Of a DNA stretch of 64,000 nucleotides, positions 30,617 to 39,896 are shown one piece after another. This DNA is from Catenaria anguillulae PL171 (taxonomy: Eukaryota > Blastocladiomycota > Blastocladiomycetes > Blastocladiales > Catenariaceae), in contig MCFL01000004.1 in NCBI GenBank assembly GCA_002102555.1, forward strand, positions 868,001 through 932,000, given 5' to 3'. The position numbers were made by a program, and so were the translations under genes. The notes beneath the pieces were generated by a model. The model did no database searches and was not told where the DNA came from. It saw only the letters and a list, made by a program, of their open reading frames with translations. Every line of letters begins with the position of its first letter. Within the stretch, counting starts at the first letter, position 1.

Positions 30617-33600
30617 ATGACTGACTCTGACCAAACCGCTGTGCACAAGGAACTTCGCTGCCAATTCTTTGACGATTGTGGCAAGGCATACGTTGCCGAC
30701 TGCGACGGGTGTGGCATCTGCTGCTGCCCCGACCACCGCAACAGGCACAGGGCTAATTGTCCCAACGATCCCTCGGTAGCCGCTCCTACGCCATCGTCAC
30801 CTGCATCATCGATGGCGGCGACCACGCTGGGCGTCGAAACGCCCGATACCGCCAGTTACCTCGGCCAAAACCCATTTTCCGAGCCAGCTCCCAATGCCGA
30901 AGGCTCGTCTGCCCGCCGCAAGAAGCGCAAAGCGTCGAAGAAATCCAAGAAACAGCCTGCGCTCAAGAAGCGCAAAACCATTGGCTCCAATGCCAAGCAG
31001 GCTGCCACTCCTGCCGTCACTTCCAACGGCCAAATTCTCGCCAACCCGAAGAAGAAGCAGCTCTCAATTCTCAACTTCACCGAACGGATCAAGTTGATTG
31101 ACCATATCAAGACGGTCACCGCCACCAGCAACCGGCCATCTAAAACCAGCACAGAGGACGGCCAGCCAGAGACCATGTCTACTGCGGATGCCGCGGGAGA
31201 CTTGGCGGAAACGCTCAAGAGGCGGGAGGCGTGGCGCATTCGCAAGGCAAGGGAGCGCGCCGGCAAGAAGCAGGAGGAGATGAAGTCAGGAAAGCGAGAC
31301 AAGAACGGGAAGCTGGTGAAAAGCAAGAAGCCGCGTCGGGTGCGTTGGCTGTGTTGGGCTGCACAGATCTTTCCACTCTATTGCCACTCACTTTTGTTCT
31401 GCTCCTTCCCGACAGACACACGTTGATGCTCTCGCAAAGGCAGCTGCATCGTCCGTAGCACGCGTCAAGTCATCCAAGGCCAAGGCAGCAGCCAAAGAGG
31501 GCAAAACGTACACCAACTGGTTTGCGCCGCACCTCATTGCCGTGATCGAGCACGCAATGAAAAAAAATTCCACCAAGATTGGCGTTGTGCGCTACTTGCA
31601 CCAAAGCTACCCGACCCTGTTTAGCGGCTTTCATCCTACGTGGATGACACGTTACACAGAGGAGCGCGGGCTCACACTCGCTTGGAAAGAAGAAGCACTC
31701 CCAAAGATCAAAGCTGGCCGCACATACCTCGCACTTGCCAAAGTCGGCTGCAAGGGAGTGCTGGCCAAGCACCTGGACGTCAAGGACAAGATCATCACGA
31801 CCCTTAAAAGCTTGCGCGAGGCTGGTATGTCATGCTCACTCTGTACATACTCGTTTCCATATCATCGTGGTAACTGACTTGCATTTGTTCTGCTTTCAGG
31901 CGTTCCGTTCAACTCTTCCACCATTCGCCCCCTCGTCATCGCTATTTTGCGTGTTAACTGCCCCGACGTGTTTACTCTGCGGGTTGGGCGCAAACAGACC
32001 CCATTCTCGGTGTCAAGGCAGTACGTTTGCCACGCAGACCCGCCTGCTAGATTGTTTTCTTGCCTACTTGTGCTTACCTCAACCATGTTTTATGAGCAGA
32101 TGGATCCGCCAGTTTGTTGCCGAGGAGCTTGAGTGGTCGTTCCGTGTCGGCACCACCGCGGCCCACAAGCTGCCTGACAACTGGGAGGAAGAAGGTGCTC
32201 GATTCATCCGTGAATGCGCCAAAGAGGTATTATTGTACAACATTCCCCCGTCGCAGGTCATCAACTGGGACCAGACCGGTATCTATTATACTCCTGTCGG
32301 CAATCAACGCACGTTCGTGTCTCTCATTTCTGCTCTGTTTCCACTTCCCATGTCCGACTCAAGCTCACACTCTATGCATGTTCCCTGTGTATATACTTAG
32401 TTATGAAACTTGCAACTCGCGTGACGTCAAGATTGTTGGCAAAGAGGAAAAGCGCGCCTGTACCGTTACTGTGACATCAACTTTGTCTGGCAAGCTCCTC
32501 ACATCGCATGCTGTCTTTTCGGGAAAGACCATGGCTTCTGTTCCCAAGGAGATCGATTCGCCGGTCGCCAAATGGATTCCGTCTGGCAAAACGGGTAATC
32601 ATTGGGCAAACCAAGAGACGCTTGAGCACTTTGTCAAGAGTATTATCAAGCCGTACCTTGTCGCTGAGTTGGCCAAAACGGGTGTCAAGGCCGCGCTGTT
32701 GATCTTTGACTGCTGGTCTGTCCATCGCACGGACGCATTCATGCAGTTTGTTAAGGACGAGCTGAAGGCGGAGGGCATTATTGCACGGATCAGGTATGGT
32801 ATAGCTTGAACACATGCTTTATATTCCCAGCGAAGCATGGAACACTCACCCCACAGCGCCACCCGCCAGGTTCGTTCCCGCAAACACCACCGGCAAGCTA
32901 CAGCCTGCCGACGCGACCCTCCAACGTGTCTTCAAGCACGCGGCCAAGCTCGAGTGGTCAGAGCGGTACACTGCCGTCGTACAAGCCGAGCTCGAAAAAG
33001 GCGCCAACCCGGCGTCTTTGGTCATCAAGGAATCTGTTGGCGTGCTCCGCGACCGACTCGCCCACTGCATTATCAAGGCGCACGAAAAGACCAATGATCC
33101 AAAGTTGGTGGCCGCGGCTTGGCGCGCTTGCAAGGCCAAAGGCTTGAGCCTGTCGCAGATTTGCGACTTGGACTTTGCTCGGCAGTGCGTGCAAGAGCTG
33201 GAAATGGAGTCCACAGCGGAAACGGGTGGTCAGCAACGCGACTCAGTTGGACAGCAAGGTACAAGCGAGGAGCCAGACGAGCCAGAGTGCGGTTGTTGGG
33301 ACGATGGGGATGAGGTGACGGTGCAAGAGTTGGTCAATGCTTTGGTGGAACAAGCGGATCAAGGTGTGAGGCAAGGCGGTGTTGAGACAGGGGAGAAGGT
33401 GGCAACTGTGTTTGAGCGGCCCGTACGTCATTTTGCTGCTTGAAATGCGTTTGCCTTATCGTTTGCTGACGCTGCGTTGGTACTGTTAGGATGTCGACCC
33501 AGGCCAGCACCCGCGCCTCGTCACGGTACACCAACCGCTGCTTCCGATTCGAGTGCCCGGATCTGTTTTGGATTCCGATGTGGATGATGAAAGTGACCAC

Positions 33601-33834
33601 GAAGCGTGGCTGTCGGGTTTGCCTGCCGGATCGTCCACGGGCCAAGGCGAAATGTCTGAGGGAGGATCAGGGAGCGACGAGTCGGATTTGGATGTCGAAT
33701 CGGATTCAGATGTCAAACCGGATTCAGATGTTGATTCGGATTCGGATGCCGATTCGGAAACTGATGCCGATTCGGAAACTGATATCGATTCAGGTTCGGA
33801 TTTCGATTCAGATTTTGATTCCGACAGCGATTGA
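30617..33834 (+). CDS. DDE superfamily transposase with Cys-rich N-terminus and Asp/Ser tail
   Basis: Seven exons: 30617-31339, 31416-31824, 31900-32020, 32100-32312, 32401-32793, 32870-33422 and 33490-33834. All six introns are GT-AG of 67-88 bp and the frame is open throughout, giving 918 residues. Residues 15-48 carry a Cys/His cluster (CQFFDDC...CDGCGICCCPDHRNRH..C), AN1-zinc-finger-like. Lys/Arg-rich nuclear-localisation segments lie near 97-118 and 210-241. A helix-turn-helix-like region follows (GKTYTNWFAPHLIAVIEHAM). The catalytic triad is visible as INWDQTG (Asp ~475), LLIFDCWSVHR (Asp ~592) and KLQPADATLQRVFK (Asp ~634), the order and context of the DDE_1 family (pogo/jerky/CENP-B relatives). 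The C-terminus is a run of about 20 Ser-Asp-type repeats. Cuts and joins element ends (family knowledge). Lies within perfect TIRs. Confidence 0.85.
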
Positions 33835-34370
33835 AAAATTTAAGCCAAGCATGTGTCGAAACGGGTTGATTGTGCAGTGCCCAATGTAGTTGATTTCTTG
33901 TCCCTGAGCAAACGTGATTTAAACCCTTCGGATGAATCATGAATCAGTTCCACGCCAAATCAGACTAACCGATCTGGATACTTTGAAGCAAATCAGATGT
34001 TGTGAGCCAGTCGAGTTCCTTCCAGCTCCTTCCATGACCAGGCTCTCGCATGTTGCTCAGTGGAAAACATTCTCACCGCCAGTGGCAAGCGATGTCGAAT
34101 CGTGTCGGTTCTGTTCCCACTTGTTGATCCAAACCAAGCGAAAGTATGGCTATGGGCCAGATTGGCGCGACTCCACTGTCGGCGCTTCCGCTTTGCACTG
34201 ACGCAGCTGCGCTACGGCAAGCTGCAGTTCGTTTGTCAACGGGTGCCCGACATTCGAGGCGTGCGACTTGTTTGTGTCTGGGGTCGCAGACGACGTGGAG
34301 GTGGACGAGGTGAGTTGTGCCAACCTGTCCAACACGAAATCAATCCTAGTGAGAAAACAAATGGAGCAAC

Positions 34371-34487
34371 ATGAAGGGGCAGGAATCGGGCCACGAAAAT
34401 TTGTGAATGTGAAAAACATTCACATTGAGCATCATTTCATACCAGTGGCATGCATGTCAGCCGTCGGGAGCATGTCAAGGGCGGTGT
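34371..34487 (+). repeat. 117-bp direct repeat, copy 1
   Basis: 116 of 117 bases identical to 34564-34680 (G versus A at one position). Contains the hairpin TGTGAATG...CATTCACA (34402-34409 / 34417-34424). Confidence 0.9.
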
Positions 34488-34563
34488 CGCGCCTGCTCGA
34501 CCATTGGTCGCGCCAATTCTGAACCCACTTTTCCGATCGCGCTAAGAAATCGAATGGGGCGGC

Positions 34564-34680
34564 ATGAAGGGGCAGGAATCGGGCCACGAAAATTTGTGAA
34601 TGTGAAAAACATTCACATTGAGCATCATTTCATACCAGTGGCATGCATGTCAGCCGTCGGGAACATGTCAAGGGCGGTGT
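34564..34680 (+). repeat. 117-bp direct repeat, copy 2
   Basis: Second copy, 193 bp downstream of the first, same orientation, one mismatch. The intervening 76 bp are unrelated. Confidence 0.9.
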
Positions 34681-35387
34681 TTCATGCTGCGAATGCGTTT
34701 GATAGGCAATTCCATTCAGGTGTTGCCTTAATGACGACGGCGTGCTCATGAGTGGCAGCGACCACCCTGCATGCGTGACTTCGGCAAACAGGACTGTGAC
34801 TAACCTCTGTGCTTGTCGGATCAATTTAGGCACTATGTGTTGTTTTACTGTGCATTAGCGCCGCTGTCCACCAAAGGTCGCCCATTGTTGTTTGGGGGAA
34901 CGAGTTGGAATTCAAGAAATCTGAGGACAGACTCCTGGCCCGCTGTTGCCAGATAAGTAGAACAGCGTAAATGTACAAGGCTATGACTGCGGTTGTGAAA
35001 AAACCTGCCTATGGCATCTTGGCCTCCTTTCCGCAATTTTGAAGCTGGGCCATTCGACAGCCATTCCATGTGACAGTCGTCATGGCTAAATTTTTATCCC
35101 TTTCGTATCCTCTCCCAAGTCGATTGAGATTTTCATGCCTTTTTGGCTTCTTCTCCTACTCAATTTGTCGCTGGACATTACGGACTCCGTCTTGCCGTTT
35201 TGTCGGTTGTATTTTGCCTCATGTTGAGACAAGACACCACCACGAGAAAGCCAAAAGCCAAACATACAGTGCAAACCTCTGAATAGAGGGCTTGCAGTGC
35301 TCGCCAATCGCAATTTGGGTTAGCGAAAAGGGAATGTATATCATCTCCAATGGATGACAGGGTGTCGGTGGAGTGTCGATGTCTGCC

Positions 35388-35463
35388 AAAAAAAAAAAGA
35401 CGTAACTTCGTCGGAGCCAGGTTTCGATCACTGGGATTGACAATTGTGCACCTAGCTGCGTCA
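35388..35463 (-). other. Possible Pol III (tRNA-like/SINE-like) promoter unit
   Basis: On the minus strand, TGACGCAGCTAGG resembles an A box. GATCGAAACC, 22 bp further on, resembles a B box with two mismatches. A run of 11 T follows as a potential terminator. No cloverleaf can be folded. Weak evidence. Confidence 0.2.
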
Positions 35464-35847
35464 CCATTCGGTCTCGTCCTCTGATTGCACAACTCGAATT
35501 CATTCTGATTTAATATTCCAACGACAATGTCGACAACGGAGGTCACTGACCCAATGGCTTGGTTGGTTTTCATTGTGGTCGATCAGCGCCTCTATCACAA
35601 CCAGAACGCTGCGCGGCAACTGGCCTTGGCGCCGATTTGAACTCTTGCAATTTCAATACAAAAGAACTCGTAAACAATTAAGCGCTCATGTCCGAACCGT
35701 TTAGGCCGGCTTTGTCGACCTGGAGGGCGAGGGTTCGAGTCGCCCAGGGGAGGTAGCAACTGGTGTTTCTGCCTCTCCGCTTTCCCATGCCGTTGAAAAC
35801 GGGGGTTTTGCTGTTTTATGTGCTCATCAAAATCAACCAGTGCGGGT

Positions 35848-36015
35848 GTGACAAAATTTATTCGCAACTTTGCAATTTCCAGATGGATGTTGTGACACAA
35901 TGTGAAGCGAATTGAAATAACGCGATTGTGACCTGTGACAAAAAGCTACGGAAATTAATGCTTCGCGGTGACCCGTGACACTCCTGAAATTATTGGGCAG
36001 GTGTGACATGTGACA
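35848..36015 (+). repeat. Right subterminal GTGACA cluster
   Basis: GTGACA starts at 35848, 35892, 35935, 35975, 36003 and 36010, in the same orientation as the left-end set. The spacing of about 40 bp for the first four resembles that of the left end. Confidence 0.55.
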
Positions 36016-36040
36016 ATTTCAAGTGTGCGTGGCACTACAG
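36014..36040 (-). repeat. Right terminal inverted repeat
   Basis: 27 bp, exact inverse complement of 30159-30185, followed by TA. Confidence 0.9.
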
Positions 36041-36042
36041 TA

Positions 36043-36376
36043 GTGTCAACGACCTGCCTTCGGCACGCCGGCTCGAGGCTTGGCGGTGAGCTCTTTGTGA
36101 ACGGTGGCGCTGTGTGGCCGCAGCAGCAGACCCCTACATTGGATGCAATTCTACACATGTACAGCAACGTGACGGATACCGTTAACTTGGTGCACTATCC
36201 ATCCTGTCCAATACAGTACTTGCAGTCCAGTCCGCCGCAAACAACTCGAAGACTCGGACGATTTGGTGCCGGCCGCCTGACCCTGTCCACTCTGTAGCTG
36301 TCTGTCTCGCAGCCGTCTCGCAGCCGTCTCGCACCCTCCACATACACACAATAGATTTAGAACACCGATAAAGAAC
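36043..36376. other. Promoter/5' UTR of the deacetylase-like gene
   Basis: 334 bp between the transposon end and the ATG at 36377. It contains a short direct repeat of GCAGCCGTCTCGCA-type units near 36309-36335. The transposon inserted about 335 bp upstream of this start codon. Confidence 0.45.
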
Positions 36377-38254
36377 ATGCCGTCCAACAAGTTCCTGGCC
36401 GTGGCCGGTGCCCTGACTACGGCCGCCGTCGCTGCCTCGCTCATTGTCTACTTTTCCCAGCAAGGTTCCTCCAACAAGCTACAGCAGGCAGGCACCAGCG
36501 GCTCCCTCACGGGCAATGGCAATGGCAACGAGGCCTCATCTTCGATTGCTGTCAACACGGCTTCTTTCATTGCCGCTGCTCCCAAGCCCACGGCCTGGGT
36601 CCGTGCCCGTCCCGACCCAGTCCCTGCTCCTGCTTCGCCCGTCACAAGCACAAGCACCCGCCCGGTCCTGAATGGCGATCTTGTCCCCTCGCCCAAGGAC
36701 GACGACAATGTGTCCATTGCGCCCATTACTCGCCAGCCTTTGCCTGTGGCCACATCGGTTGCCGTTGTGGTTCGCACTCGCCGGCCCATTGCCCAAGACC
36801 CGGCATCGCCGTCGCCATCGGTTGTCATGCCTGTCATTGTTCCCACGCCTCGTGCAACGACTTCTGCCAGTTCCACATCATCGGTCGTCTCGTCATCGGA
36901 CACGGTGAGATCGTCGACCTCCGTAACCTTCGGGACTGCTTCGACATCGTCCCTTTCCTCGTCCACTCTTGCCACGCCGACCGGCACTGGTGTCCCGACG
37001 CAAAACGATATCGAAGTCGACGACAACATCATCGACTCTGATGCAGCCATCATCATTGATGCCAACCGCGGGCGCCCAACATCAGCACTCATCACGGCCA
37101 TTCCCACTGCTGTTCCCACCCCGCCCAATCGCCAGACATCGACCTCAACTGCTTCTGCTCGTCCTACTCCAACTCCCGGCGCGCCTGAAAACAACAACTC
37201 GACACTCCCACAGCCCCCGAAATCTTGCACATTCTCCTTCGAATGCCCCGCGTCAACCTGTTGCGCCTCGGGCAAATGCACGCCTGCCGCACAAACCAAC
37301 GGTGCATGCACTCCCTTTGCCCCGCGCTCTGCACCGCTTCGCATTCTCTCCCGCACCGCCTGCACCCGCCCGCCATTTGAATGTCCAGGCCTCACACTCC
37401 CGCCGGCACTCGTGGCGGATCTCGCGCGCAACGATGCAAAGTACACAACCCCGCTGGCCAACCTGACATGCCCCGCGCAACCCGTGGACCGGCGCAACGC
37501 AACCCAGGCGCTGGCATGTGACACGCGCAAGTTCACATGTGGCACGTGTCCCACGGCATGCGGGGCGTGTCCTGCCCAGCCGCCCGTGGTCAGGACGTGC
37601 GCGCGCCCGGGCGATGTCCTGATTGCCATTGTAGATGCTGGGTCAGAGTACACGCCGGCGCTCGTCAAGGATTTGGTTGCGGAAAAGGTGCCTGCGGGCT
37701 GGTTTGTGGCGGGCGACAAGTTGGTTGGTGCCAATGCGGCCAGGTTTGGGCCCGCATTGGGCAACGCGCTGCGCAGCGTGCCCGGAATGGCCATTGGATC
37801 CATGGGCGTGTCGCATTCTGCACTGGCCGCGTTCCGCAGCTTGCCTGACCATCGTGCCGATCTCATCGGCGCCGAATTGGTCCTGTCGCGCCTGGTTCCG
37901 GGCAATGGCCCAAAGTTTTCCCGCGCCTTCCTCGCGCCCAACGCTGCCAACGTTGCCGGCGCACCGCTTTCGTTGCTCGCGACCCTCGGGTACACCATTG
38001 TGGCACCCAATGTCATTGTCGGCGACACGCTGGACCGGTTCGGGACGCCTGAGGCAGTCATGGCGAGGGTACAGGCCGCGCTCGCGACACAAGGCGCGGC
38101 GCCGATTGTGGCGATTCGTGACGGCAGTCCTTGGGGCATGTCCATGGTGCGGGATTTGGTCAAGGCCGTCAGGGACAGGAAGGGAAGAGTGGTGGACCTG
38201 GCCACGTGCTTGGGCGCGTCCAAGGCGGTGTATGCGGCGACCACGAGCCAGTAG
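36377..38254 (+). CDS. Membrane-anchored polysaccharide-deacetylase-fold protein with degenerate active site
   Basis: Single exon, 625 residues. A signal anchor lies at residues ~6-26 (LAVAGALTTAAVAASLIVYF). Residues 30-280 are Ser/Thr/Pro-rich, a likely glycosylated stalk. A Cys-rich segment follows at ~285-405 (CTFSFECPASTCCASGKC ... CDTRKFTCGTCPTACGAC). Residues ~410-620 follow the NodB/chitin-deacetylase order but with altered motifs. TFDDGP is replaced by IVDAGS (catalytic-base Asp kept, metal Asp lost). The HxxxH metal motif reads MGVSH (first His lost, last kept). RPPYG becomes FLAPNAA. It therefore probably binds rather than deacetylates cell-wall polysaccharide (inference). Fold assignment rests on motif order and spacing and is moderately secure. 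Confidence 0.6.
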   Translation: MPSNKFLAVAGALTTAAVAASLIVYFSQQGSSNKLQQAGTSGSLTGNGNGNEASSSIAVNTASFIAAAPKPTAWVRARPDPVPAPASPVTSTSTRPVLNGDLVPSPKDDDNVSIAPITRQPLPVATSVAVVVRTRRPIAQDPASPSPSVVMPVIVPTPRATTSASSTSSVVSSSDTVRSSTSVTFGTASTSSLSSSTLATPTGTGVPTQNDIEVDDNIIDSDAAIIIDANRGRPTSALITAIPTAVPTPPNRQTSTSTASARPTPTPGAPENNNSTLPQPPKSCTFSFECPASTCCASGKCTPAAQTNGACTPFAPRSAPLRILSRTACTRPPFECPGLTLPPALVADLARNDAKYTTPLANLTCPAQPVDRRNATQALACDTRKFTCGTCPTACGACPAQPPVVRTCARPGDVLIAIVDAGSEYTPALVKDLVAEKVPAGWFVAGDKLVGANAARFGPALGNALRSVPGMAIGSMGVSHSALAAFRSLPDHRADLIGAELVLSRLVPGNGPKFSRAFLAPNAANVAGAPLSLLATLGYTIVAPNVIVGDTLDRFGTPEAVMARVQAALATQGAAPIVAIRDGSPWGMSMVRDLVKAVRDRKGRVVDLATCLGASKAVYAATTSQ

Positions 38255-38445
38255 ACATCTTTTTTGTTCTTTTACTCTGTCATATTCATCCTTTTTTTTT
38301 TTTCGCTTGCTTGTTGTTGCGTCGTCTCCACGTGTACAAATACACACTGCGTTTGGCTAGATTTTTCCATTTCTGATGATGAAACCATTGACAAAGTGTA
38401 CAGCTTTCCATTCCATTTGATGACAAGGTGCGTGTTATTGCTCCT

Positions 38446-39690
38446 TCACTCCTTCATTCCATCTTCTTCATCGTCTTCCCATTCTCCCGCTTCACCCTCG
38501 TCTTCCTCGCCGCCAAACACCCCCTCGCTGGCCATCTTGTCCAACAACTCTTGGACGTGCGCCAAAACGCCCTCATCCTCGTCAGTCTCCCCCGACTCGT
38601 ACAATGCCTTTGCCCGCAACAAGCACTCAACGGCACTGGTCCACCACTCCTTCTTGCCCTCCCTCGCGCCCATGACCTCCGCATCGGGCATTTCCACGGG
38701 CATCGACTCGCCAGCCACCTCCACCGTCGGCGCTGCTGCCGTGGTCGCCTGGACGTGCTCGCCAAGCAGATAATATGTCCACCCAAACAAGTACCACACA
38801 TCGACGCTCTCATCAAACTCTTGCACGCACACGCCCAACACGTCCAAGGCCTTGCCCCACATGCCCAGCTCCAAGCACACGCGCACAGCAGTGAGCCGCG
38901 ACTCGAATGCCGGAATGGCGGGCGGATTACCGTCCGGAAACGCCGACGCTAGCTCGTGTTCGCGCTCGGGATCGCCCAGCAGCGTCAGGTAGTGCAGAAA
39001 CGCGGGCAGCCACAGATCGAGCCCGCGCACGAGCGCGGCCTTGGCGTCGTGGGGCGCCGACCGTGAAATGTGGACTGAGGCGAGGACCAAATAGGGCGTA
39101 GGGTTGGCCGGCGCAATGGCGGAGGCTTGCGCGAGCACCGAAAGGCACGTGTCGGGTGCATCGGGTTCAAAGCACAGGTCCGTCATGTAGATTTCGGCAA
39201 TGGAGCACAGGGCGTCGACGGCCTTGGCGCGCATGTCATCGGCGGCTTCCTGGGTGGCGGCAGTGGCCAGTTGGGATTCCAAGAGCGTCACGGCGTGGCG
39301 GAACGAGGCGACGGCCGCGTGGCCGCCAGACAGCTGGCCCAGGTACAGCTCGACGCTCGGGTTGGACGAGTCGAGCGCATGGTACCGCGAGAGCAAGTCA
39401 TAGGCCTGCTGTGCCTGACCCTGGTCGAGCAGCAGGGTGGCGGCGAGTTCGAGCGAGGGAAGGTGGGATGGGTCTTGGGTCAGGGATTGGTTAAGCAGGG
39501 CGAGCGGGTGGTCTGGATCCTGTGTGTCGGCAAGGATGGATTGCGCTTGCGAAAACAGAGCGTCTGGTGTGGCTGTGGACTGTGCGGTGGCCGTGGTGGT
39601 GGTCGATGGGGTTGACGCCGAGCCAGAGGATTTGGATTGGGGCTTTGAGCCCGAGCGGCGGCTGCCGGCAATCTTCTTCGCTTTTCCCAT
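38446..39690 (-). CDS. Acl4-like TPR chaperone of ribosomal protein RPL4
   Basis: Single exon, 414 residues from the ATG MGKAKKIAGSRR (upstream codons offer only TTG). A Ser/Thr-rich 45-residue start is followed by TPR-like helical repeats: LALLNQSLTQDPSHLPSLEL, QAQQAYDLLSRYHALDSSNP, VELYLGQLSGGHAAVASFRH. Then come the family-specific motif IAEIYMTDLCFEPDAPDTC and DVWYLFGWTYYLLGE. The C-terminus is strongly acidic (GGEEDEGEAGEWEDDEED). The MTDLCFEPDAE and YLGQLS motifs are typical of fungal Acl4, which captures nascent RPL4 and escorts it to the pre-60S particle (family knowledge). The length fits. It converges with the deacetylase-like gene. Confidence 0.82.
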   Translation of the reverse strand: MGKAKKIAGSRRSGSKPQSKSSGSASTPSTTTTATAQSTATPDALFSQAQSILADTQDPDHPLALLNQSLTQDPSHLPSLELAATLLLDQGQAQQAYDLLSRYHALDSSNPSVELYLGQLSGGHAAVASFRHAVTLLESQLATAATQEAADDMRAKAVDALCSIAEIYMTDLCFEPDAPDTCLSVLAQASAIAPANPTPYLVLASVHISRSAPHDAKAALVRGLDLWLPAFLHYLTLLGDPEREHELASAFPDGNPPAIPAFESRLTAVRVCLELGMWGKALDVLGVCVQEFDESVDVWYLFGWTYYLLGEHVQATTAAAPTVEVAGESMPVEMPDAEVMGAREGKKEWWTSAVECLLRAKALYESGETDEDEGVLAHVQELLDKMASEGVFGGEEDEGEAGEWEDDEEDGMKE

Positions 39691-39896
39691 GGTGGTGTCT
39701 GTGTGCTTGTGCAATACCGTACGATACCGTCACTTGACGGGCACCCGACTCGACTCGTCGCGGATCACTCTGACGATGGCACGCTATTGGTGAAGGCGCC
39801 ACCCACACTGCGCGTGCATCCATCCCTCACACGAGCTCACGTGACGCATCTCTCGTGTTCCATTCCTCTGTCGCCAAACCACCAACGTCTCATGTC

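Larger units (their letters stand above)
33835..36013. other. Non-coding 3' arm of the DDE transposon
   Basis: 2.2 kb after the transposase stop with no supported gene. It holds a 117-bp direct repeat, hairpins, possible Pol III promoter boxes (35388-35463 minus, 35732-35741 plus) and the right subterminal repeats. Confidence 0.6.
30159..36040 (+). mobile_element. Complete TIR DNA transposon (Tc1/mariner-pogo-like, TA target site)
   Basis: A 5882-bp element bounded by 27-bp perfect terminal inverted repeats beginning CTGTAGTGCCACG. It is flanked on both sides by TA (30157-30158 and 36041-36042), the target duplication of the Tc1/mariner/pogo group. Inside are one intact seven-exon DDE transposase gene (30617-33834) and about 2.2 kb of non-coding 3' arm. 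Both ends carry subterminal GTGACA motifs. Perfect TIR identity and an open transposase frame suggest recent insertion and possible activity (inference). At 5.9 kb it is long for this superfamily. Confidence 0.85.

Noticed and set aside
35732-35745. tRNA gene suggested by the GGTTCGAGTC motif
   Set aside because: No cloverleaf: the hairpin has a 9-nt loop and no matching acceptor, D or anticodon arms.
36448-38244. 598-codon frame antisense to the deacetylase-like gene
   Set aside because: Antisense shadow; the plus-strand frame has a signal anchor, ordered domains and a coherent composition.
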